A program made the position numbers and the translations under genes. From NCBI RefSeq assembly GCF_002575655.3, contig NC_053038.3, forward strand, positions 142,182,885-142,246,884: DNA of 64,000 nt, in the 5' to 3' direction. Origin of the DNA: Aegilops tauschii subsp. strangulata (taxonomy: Eukaryota > Streptophyta > Magnoliopsida > Poales > Poaceae). Below the pieces are notes generated by a model that saw only the letters and a program-made list of their open reading frames with translations, did no database searches and was not told where the DNA came from. Position 1 is the stretch's first letter. The number at the start of each line of letters is the position of its first letter. Below, in pieces: positions 56,825-64,000 of the stretch.

Positions 56825-59800
56825 TGTGACGCCCCGAGACCGTCGCTTCAGAAGACTTCCTATTTTCGTGATCACCGCGTGTTTCTTTTGGTGCTTGCTC
56901 TTTTATTTTTGCATTGCATCATGTCATCATGCCATCATGTCATTAATCTTTGCATCAAAACTCAACTAAATAAATTGCATGGATCTTCGATCCATTTAAA
57001 TCGAGGGAATTCACATGGTGATTTCTCTTTATAACATATCCTCCTAATATTTATGGAGCTATTATAAATATTCCATTAGTTTGGAATTAACCGGAACACA
57101 CTTGCAAAATAATTCCCATGCCTATTTCCACTTCAAGTTTCACCTCCAAGCTTTGCCAACAGTTCTTTTCCCTCTTATCGAGACCCTTCCTAAATGTTCA
57201 ACATGTTGGACACTTTGTAATCCTACTCCTTCTTCTCATCTTCTTTTTTGTTTCATCTTGCCCTTTCCATCTAAAACATCATCTAGTGCAACACCCCATC
57301 ACAAGCATCTTCCTTTCTATTCTCACCCATTTATTGCAAGTGGTATTTTTCTGTCCCAGTAAAATGTTCACTTACTTTCTGTAAATCTTAAATCATGCCA
57401 ACTACCTCTTTGTCAAATCTCATCTCTTTTAAAGTTGTTTTGGTTGGGTTAAAAAATGGCTCAAGTTTGAATTCAATTCAAACTTGAATTATTTTTCTTC
57501 CTCTAAAAATTGCCAAACCAATTTATTCAAATTGTGTATATTATCAAGACTTCAGAGATATTTTCTTTTCTGAAATATTCCACCTCTAGCACCTCCTTCT
57601 TTTCTCTAAAGTTCTGGTTGAGGAAATAAAGAAAAGAAGGAAGAAAGGGAGAGAGCCCAGCCAGCCTCCCAGGCCGGCCCATCCTTCTCCGCTGCCTCCT
57701 CTCCTCCATGGCCCAAGGCCCAGCCGCGCCCTCTTAACCCTAGCCCAACCGACCCCATGGACCGATCCCCTCTCTCCCCTTCGTTCTCCTCCTGCCGCCG
57801 CACACACACGCACGCATCAAGCAGAGCCCGGCTCGATCCCTAATCCCCTCCACTCGTCTCCCTCCTCTAGCCAGAGGAGGAGCCCCGCACCCGTTTCTCC
57901 AGCGCCGACCTCCTCCTCGCTCCCATGGCGTCGCCGCCCGTCAAGCTCCACCGCCGGCGCCACGAGCCATCCTTCTCCGCCGTGCCTCCTCCCCTCTGCA
58001 GGCCCCCTCTCATGGCGCCGCCTTGCCTCCATGGCCGCCGCGCCTCCCTCTGCAGCACCAGGCCGCGGCCACCTCTCCTCACCATGGCCCTCGCGAGCTT
58101 CCTCCCGTGCCGCCTCTCCTCCTGCTTCTCCTCGTCGCCACCAACCCGCCTCGACCTCACCGCGGGCAGCAGCAGTTGCTGCTGCACCCTCGCGCTGCGC
58201 CCTTGTCCCGATTCCCTCCTCTGTGCGCCAAGTCCCTCGTCCGCTGCTGCTCTGCTCCGCTGCGCCGCCACCGCTCCGTCCAGCAAGCGCGCCTCCGGCT
58301 GCCGCAACCTCTGCCTCCTCCCTCCATTCGGCCTCAACCGTCGGAGACACGCCGCCTCCCCGCCACGGCGCCGCGCCCCTGCTCGTCGTCGTTGTCACTT
58401 TGAGCCCGTGCCCACTTCTTGTCGCTGCTCGCGCACCGCCCAGCCTTGCTGCTGCCACCAGAGGCCTTTTGTCTCGCGTTGTTTTGGATCAGCAAGGATG
58501 AGACGCCAAGACCCGTACCCGGACCGTCAAGCATCGCCCCGTGGAATTTGCCAAGCACCACTTCGACAAGTGTACCTCTACTTCGGATTCACCAAGTACC
58601 CCTTCGGATGCGCCTAGTTCGACTACATGTACCACCAAGTTCCTCTACCGTCGACCCGAACATCTACGAACCGTGTACGTCTACCGTCGTCGTGGATCCG
58701 ACAAGATCCGTGTACAACTACTACCCCTACGACACGTGAACAACTACTTCCACTTCGAACGCGTTCCGCCCCGAATGCACGCTTCGAAGGTATAACCCCG
58801 AGACGACGTCCGTGGACCGAATGCATGTGTTGTATGAGATGCTCATGTTTGCACCGTGTTCGAAATTGTCGCTTGCGCGTTCCTTGTTTCCATGCCGCCG
58901 TGCCGTGGGAACCCGGTAACCGGGAGCACCCCACCATTCTCTTGCGTGTTTCACACATCTGCACAATTCTCCTTGCGCCGGTATCTCCATGAGCTACCGG
59001 AACCGATATGTTGTCGTGGCATCATTTTTGTTATCGTTGCCGTGGCACCCTTTTCGTTCCACGACGGTAACAAATGCTTCATAACTTGCTCTTGTCCACG
59101 TTTTATAAAAATTGCTTAAAACTTGCATTGTCATCCGCATCATGATAACAACATTTAAAATGTCTAAAATTGATGTTTGCATTAAATTGCTAAATGACAT
59201 ATGGGGATTTTCCGGTATTGTCGTTTGTTATTTCCGGCCTCATTTAAACTTGCCTAGATAGGTTGTTTAATTATGCTTCACCTCTTGCCATGGCTAATAA
59301 CATTTAATATTGTTGGGTACATAAATGAGAGAGAACTAAATAATTAAATGTGGTGTTTCGTCAATATGCAACTCGTTGCATATTGAGCTCCACTTAATTT
59401 GTAGTGTTGTTTGTTGCACCTTGCCATGCCATGCCTCATTAAACCAGACATGCATCATACTTGTTTGTGCATCATGCCATGTGTATGTGGTGGTTGTTTA
59501 CTATGGTGTTTGTTTTTTCCGGTTTGCGTCTCCCATTACCTTCGGTTTCGTTCCGGAGTTGTGAGGATTCGTTCGACTACGTCCGCTTGTCTTCTTCATG
59601 GATTCTTTGCGGGATTTCAGGCAAGATGACCACCCCTCGAAATCACTTCTATCTTTGCTTTGCTAGTTGCTCGTTCTATTGCCATGCTGCGCTACCTACC
59701 ACTTGCTATTTTCATGCCTCCCAAATTGCCATGAACCTCTAACCTTTGTCACCCTTCCTAGCGAACCGTTGTTTGGCTATGTTACCGCTTTTGCTCAGCC

Positions 59801-61234
59801 CCTCTTATAGCATTGCGAGATGCAGGTGAAGATGAAGATTGCTCCATGTTGGATTATGTTTATGTTGGGATATCACAATATCTCTTATTTAATTAATGCA
59901 TCTATATACTTGGTAAAGGGTGGAAGGCTCGGCCTTATGCCTGGTGTTTTGTTCCACTCTTGCCGCCCTAGTTTCCGTCATACCGGTGTTATGTTCCTTG
60001 ATTTTGCGTTCCTTACGCGGTCGGGTGATTTATGGGACCCCCTCGACAGTTCCCTTTGAATAAAACTCCTCCAGCAAGGCCCAACCTTGGTTTTACCATT
60101 TGCCTACCTAAGCCTTTTTCCCTTGGGTTCTGCAGACTCAAGGGTCATCTTTATTTTAACCCCCCCGGGCCAGTTCTCCTTCGAGTGCTGGTCCAAACCG
60201 AGCGATGTCCGCCGCCCCCTGGGCAACCAGGGTCTATGCCAACCCGACGTCTGGCTCATCCGGTGTGCCCTGAGAACGAGATATGTGCAGCTCCTATCGG
60301 GATTTGTCGGCACAGCAGGCGGCTTTGCTGGTCTTGTTTTACCATTGTCGAAATGTCTTGTAAACCGGGATTCCGAGACTGATCGGGTCTTTCCGGGAGA
60401 AGGTTTATCCTTTGTTGACCGTGAGAGCTTATAATGGGCTAAGTTGGGACACCCCTGCAGGGTATTATCTTTCGGAAGCCGTGCCCGCGGTTATGTGGCA
60501 GATGGGAATTTGTTAATGTCCGGTTGTAGAGAACTTGACACTTGACCTTAATTAAAACGCATCAACCGCGTGTGTAGCCGTGATGGTCTCTTCTCGGCGG
60601 TGTCCGGGAAGTGAACACGGTTCTTGTGTTATGTTTGACGTAAGTAGGAGTTCAGGATCACTTCTTGATCATTGCTAGTTCACGACCGTTCCGTTGCTTC
60701 TCTTCTCGCTCTCATTTGCGTATGTTAGCCACCATATATGCTAGTGCTTGCTGCAGCTCCACCTCATTACCCCATCCTTTCCTTTGAGTTTAAATAGTCT
60801 TGATCTCGCGGGTGTGAGATTGCTGAGTCCTCGTGACTCACAGATACTTCCAAAACAGTTGCAGGTGCCGATGAGACCAGTGCAGGTGACGCAACTGGGC
60901 TCAAGTGGGAGCTCGATGAAGATCTTGTTCGTTGTGTTGTTTCTTTTCATGTTGATCAGTAGTGGAGCCCAGTTGGGACGATCGGGGATCTAGCAGTTGG
61001 GTTGTCTTCTTTTATTTTGGTTCCGTAGCCGGACCTATGTGTGTATCTTGAATGATGTATGATTCATTTATGTATTGTGTGAAGTGGCGATTGTAAGCCA
61101 ACTCTTTATCCCATTCTTGTTCATTACATGGGATTGTGTGAAGATGACCCTTCTTGCGACAAAACCACAATGCGGTTATGCCTCAAAGTCGTGCCTCGAC
61201 ACGTGGGAGATATAGCCGCATCGTGGGTGTTACA
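56825..61234 (+). mobile_element. Array LTR 5 (original 3' LTR)
   Basis: This LTR is 4,410 bp and is followed directly by the target duplication CCAGT and the continuation of element B. Private changes include a short deletion near 59,600 (CATGGATTCTTTGCGGG), TCCCTTTGAATAAA near 60,051 and CCGCCGCCC near 60,210. By eye it differs from LTR 1 by about 1-2%, less than the two LTRs of element B differ from each other. This agrees with the nesting order. Confidence 0.92.
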
Positions 61235-61239
61235 CCAGT
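61235..61239 (+). repeat. Target-site duplication, right copy (CCAGT)
   Basis: CCAGT follows GTGTTACA. It matches 23,397-23,401. Confidence 0.95.
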
Positions 61240-62529
61240 GCAACCACGCTTACCTTATGGGGGGTCCTAACTGGGTCTATTGTCATGCCTCTCGCCGGTG
61301 CCTCCCACGAGGGAAGGTTATGTGCGGGAGCTACCTTGGCCGGGTAGGACGGCATAAGCTTTGTGTGCCCGTTGTTTTTGTAAGGATCCTTGTCCCCGTT
61401 CGGGACCATTTTGCCACGACGGTGGCCGTTGGTGCCTTTGGTAGGCACGGGGCCACCCAGGACTTAGCCCAGAGGGGAGTTGGTTGGAGTGGCCGGGAGA
61501 GTGTCACGGCAGTAGGACGGTTTTGTCGGAACGCCGTTGGTCCACCAGAATGGGAGTGCGAGGCCATGGGTTCCGTGGTGTGGGTACAGTGTGCTAACCT
61601 CTGCAAAGAGTGTGTGTGTTAAATCTATCGATAGCCGCGCCCGCGGATATGGGCCCAGTTCGTGTCGGTCACACTGTGGGTCAACAGTAATAATAATGAT
61701 GTGCTTAATAACAACCCTGGTTCGATGATGAAAGAATTTGGTTGATATTTATGTGATCGTGAGAGGATCACTGTTGTATCGTGAGTACCAACTTGTTGGA
61801 TATTTGGGATGTATATGGGAGAGTCAAGGGTAAAGGTCAAGCTCCTTGTGGTCATAAATGATTAGTACAATATTGTTATTACCAAGCTTGATTGGATCCT
61901 GAGATGATCGTGTGATGTCCATGGTGGTAAGTGATGCAAGTGACGGTTACGAGGTAACCCCAGCAGAGTAAGTTGGTGCATGATAGTTTCATCATGTTGC
62001 ATGCTAGTCTCATCATGTTCATATGTTTATGCCATGCTCGTATTGTTCTAGCTGTATCATGTTGTACATGCCATGTTGTTTTGATATTATCGTGTTCATC
62101 ATTGCTTAATAATTTGTAATTGCCATGCTATTGCTTGTCTTGATTGCTTTGGTTGCTGTGCGCTTGCAAGTACATTCAATGTACTGACCTGGCATGTCAT
62201 GCCAGTTTGTAGGTCATGCCAGATTTGATTGCTTGTTTGTCGTGGATTCCTTGTTTGCGAGCTAGGATAAGCGTTCTAGCCAGAGTCCATGCGGAGTGGA
62301 GTTCATCACCGTCGTCGTTGTTCCGCTGCATCGTGTTATTCTGCTGCTTGCATGGAGCAACCGTGGTAGGCGTAGTGTCGCCGTGCCGATGTAATTCCCT
62401 TGTACCCATATAGATTGTAATAAAGAGCTGATTTGTTCTATGCTAAGCAGTGTCGTATCCAGAAGACTTCTCCTCGATCTCTGGGCTGGAATACGGGGCG
62501 TTCCGGTTTCTCTGAGCCGGGGTGCCACA
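61240..62529 (+). mobile_element. Element B 3' LTR, right part
   Basis: This continues the LTR interrupted at 23,401 and aligns with about 15,712-17,015. It has an AATAAA signal at 62,419-62,424. It ends GGTGCCACA at 62,529, directly before the Gypsy sequence AACTCCACCATATTCC. Compared with the 5' LTR it has a shorter G run near 61,259, lacks about 17 bp near 62,320 and carries many transitions. Confidence 0.9.
62419..62424 (+). terminator. Poly(A) signal of element B 3' LTR
   Basis: AATAAA is in the same context as at 16,904-16,909, 105 bp before the LTR end. Confidence 0.6.
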
Positions 62530-62834
62530 AACTCCACCATATTCCCCAAATCAAGAACCAGGCGGCTGACGACTTGGCAAAAATAGGTCCCACTCGGAAA
62601 CCTATACCCAGCAATGTGTTCCTTGAGCACCTCCATTCCCCGTCAGTGCAAGAAGATCCCTTTACTGAAGAACTTCCCCAACCAATAAGTCCTACCAATC
62701 CGACTGAAATCGAGGTGCCAGCAGTTATTGATCTGGTTATGGAGATCTTAGTAATCACCCTCGACTGGATGGTACCGTACATTGCATATCTGCTCAGGAA
62801 GGAGCTCCCAGAAGACGAAGTTGAGGCACGTTAG
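62530..62834 (+). pseudogene. Second RNase H C-terminal end and linker to integrase
   Basis: The Gypsy frame resumes as LHHIPQIKNQAADDLAKIG, which holds the last metal-binding Asp of the archaeal-type RNase H. A linker follows (NVFLEHLHSPSVQEDPF, then VPYIAYLLRKELPEDEVEAR) up to a TAG at 62832. Roughly 15 residues normally present between the MTRYC of the left part and LHHIP are missing. They were lost with the left end of element B. Confidence 0.85.
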
Positions 62835-63995
62835 ATCGTCCGTAGGTCCAAGGCCTTCACAGTAATAGGAGGATAGTCTACCGGGAGAGTGTTACTGGCG
62901 TGGCTCAGCGATGTACCTCTCTAGAAGAGGGTCGACTGTTCTTGGATGAAATTCACTTGGGGACATGTGGTCACCATGCGTCCTCTCAGACCATCATGGC
63001 CAAAGCATACCGAGCAGGATTCTATTGGCCACGGGCCAATGAAGCAGCAAAGGAAATCATTGAGAAGTGTGAGGGTTGTCAATTCTACACAAACAAGTCC
63101 CACATGACTGGATCTGCCTTGAAAACCATTCCACTCGTCTAGACGTTCGCCGTGTGGGGTTTGGATATGGTTGGACCTCTCAGGACTGGCAGGAGTGGCT
63201 TCACTCACCTGCTTGTAGCAGTCGACAAGTACACCAAATGGATTGAAGCAAAGCCTATCAAGAACTTAGACTCAAGCACATCCATTAGTTTCGTAAAAGA
63301 TTTGATATTGCGATATGGAGTTCCACACAGCATCATCATAGGCAACGGCTCAAATTTCGACTTGGAAGAATCCAGAGAGTTCTGTGCTTCTCAGGGCACT
63401 CGGGTTGATTACGCATCCGTTGCGCACCCGCAGTCCAATGGGCAGGCCGAGAGAGCAAATGGCCTGATCCTCCAAGGGTTGAAACCTCGGCTCATGCGCG
63501 ACCTTGAGCATGCAGCCGGGGCTTGGGTGACTGACCTACCGTCTGTCTTATGGGGATTGAGGACAACTCCCAACCGATCCACCAACCGAACCCCCTTCTT
63601 CATGGTGTATGGGGCTGAAGCTGTGTTACCGAGTGATCTGTATCACAATGCGCCTCAAGTGGAACTTCTATTCGGAGGCTGAAGCAGAGCAAGCGCGTCA
63701 GGATGCAGTAGACCTTATGGAAGAAGAGCCAGAAATGGCTTTGATTCAGTCGACTGTTTATCAGCAAGACCTTTGTTGGTTCCACGCTAGGAACATCAAA
63801 GGCCGAGCATTTCAAGGAGACCTGGTGCTCCGAGTGGACCAGCAACGGTCTCACAAGCTTGCCCCCCTGTGGGAAGGCCCCTTCCTCGTCACCAAGGTGC
63901 TGAACAATGGAGCTTATCACCTCTACAACTTTGCAAAGAAGATTGACAAGCCACGTGCTTGGAAAGAGGATCTTCTCCGCCGATTTTATACCTAA
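62835..63995 (+). pseudogene. Gypsy integrase, degenerate, with catalytic Asp replaced
   Basis: Integrase would insert the cDNA into the genome. After a frameshift near 62,870 the zinc-binding domain is visible (DEIHLGTCGHHAS, then CEGCQFY; 62,940-63,090). A TAG at 63,140 precedes the core. The core shows the first catalytic Asp in WGLDMVGPL, VDKYTKWIEAKPI, then IIIGNGSNF where the second Asp (IITDNG in the family) is Gly (GGC, 63,341-63,343). The Glu in HPQSNGQAERANG follows. A second frameshift near 63,665 leads into the C-terminal part: EAEQARQDAV, DLVLRVDQQ, LAPLWEGPFLVTKVL and the end RRFYT, with a TAA at 63,993. Stops, shifts and the lost Asp make it inactive. Confidence 0.9.
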
Positions 63996-64000
63996 CAACC

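Larger units (their letters stand above)
23402..61234 (+). mobile_element. Tandem LTR-retrotransposon array: five LTRs and four internal domains (LARD-like)
   Basis: The array starts TGTGACGCCCCGAGACC and ends GGGTGTTACA, with a single 5-bp target duplication (CCAGT) around the whole 37,833 bp. LTR starts are at 23,402, 31,760, 40,115, 48,479 and 56,825, giving unit lengths of 8,358, 8,355, 8,364 and 8,346 bp plus a final LTR of 4,410 bp. No target duplication occurs at the inner junctions, where neighbouring units share one LTR. LTRs of about 4.4 kb, a non-coding internal domain of about 3.9 kb and an iMet-like primer site fit the LARD class of Triticeae. Copies carry private differences, which argues against a simple assembly duplication. 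Confidence 0.93.
13247..62529 (+). mobile_element. Element B: non-coding LTR retrotransposon nested in the Gypsy pol gene (itself interrupted)
   Basis: The LTRs at 13,247-17,015 (5'-truncated) and 19,982-23,401 plus 61,240-62,529 flank a 3.0-kb internal region with a tRNA-iMet primer site and a polypurine tract. The intact LTR runs from TGTAACAGCC to GGTGCCACA, about 4.7 kb. No gag or pol is visible, so movement would have needed an autonomous partner. The terminal sequences and iMet primer site suggest a derivative of Tekay/Del-like Gypsy elements, which is an inference. The right boundary is exact because the Gypsy RNase H frame resumes at 62,530. The left boundary is a deletion junction. 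Confidence 0.85.
7940..64000 (+). mobile_element. Ty3/Gypsy retrotransposon, Tat-type, degenerate, split by nested insertion; 3' LTR outside window
   Basis: The order is 5' LTR, primer site, gag, protease, reverse transcriptase, RNase H, second RNase H and integrase, all on the plus strand. A second, archaeal-type RNase H between the pol RNase H and the integrase is the established hallmark of the Tat lineage. The coding region carries at least ten stops and several frameshifts, so the copy is old. Sequence 13,247-62,529 is a later nested insertion, and without it the visible element is about 6.8 kb. The pol frame closes at 63,993-63,995, only 5 bp before the window ends, so the 3' LTR should follow just outside. 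Confidence 0.88.

Noticed and set aside
23402..61234. Reading the repeated 8.36-kb unit as a gene cluster or segmental duplication
   Set aside because: LTR termini, primer sites, polypurine-like ends and a 5-bp target duplication explain it completely as a retrotransposon array.
23402..61234. Assembly artefact collapsing or repeating one element
   Set aside because: Units have private indels and substitutions and a structured sharing pattern. An artefact would give identical copies. It cannot be excluded without reads, especially for the nearly identical domains 1 and 2.

Overview
The window looks like intergenic DNA from a large grass genome, most likely a Triticeae species (wheat, barley or a relative). 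It is almost wholly LTR retrotransposons, several of types familiar from Triticeae, and I see no intact host gene. The family-level statements rest on recognised domains and terminal motifs, not on a database search.

Layout. Bases 1-7,939 are a patchwork. On the minus strand lie an LTR fragment (1,326-1,785), part of an Athila-type (Sabrina/WHAM-like) internal region (1,786-3,380) and its LTR with an adjacent tRNA-Asp-type primer site (3,381-5,033). These are followed by a broken FAR1-RELATED SEQUENCE-like gene (5,082-5,628), a dispersed 135-bp direct repeat and GC-rich unassigned sequence. From about 7,940 to past the right edge lies an old Ty3/Gypsy element of the Tat type. It has a 5' LTR, degenerate gag, protease, reverse transcriptase, RNase H, a second (archaeal-type) RNase H and integrase. 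All are interrupted by stops and frameshifts, and the 3' LTR is outside the window.

The second RNase H of that Gypsy element is split by 49.3 kb of nested DNA (13,247-62,529). The first nested layer, here called element B, is a non-coding LTR element with LTRs of about 4.7 kb, a 3.0-kb internal region, a tRNA-iMet primer site and a polypurine tract. Its left LTR has lost the first 949 bp in a deletion that also removed a little of the target. The second layer sits inside the right LTR of element B: a 37.8-kb tandem array (23,402-61,234) flanked by the 5-bp target duplication CCAGT. The array has the form LTR-int-LTR-int-LTR-int-LTR-int-LTR, with five LTRs of about 4.4 kb and four non-coding internal domains of about 3.9 kb. 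This is the size class of the large non-autonomous derivatives called LARDs.

The inferred order of events is: Gypsy insertion; insertion of element B into its pol gene; deletion at the left end of B; insertion of one LARD-like element into the right LTR of B; and expansion of that element to four units by unequal LTR-LTR recombination. Variants shared between units show at least two duplication steps, and units 1 and 2 are nearly identical.

None of the coding remnants looks functional. The most unusual content is structural: the five-LTR array, a 155-bp periodic repeat in the U3 of element B, a triple stem-loop in its transcribed LTR, and degenerate short-period repeats in both non-coding internal domains where gag-pol would normally be.
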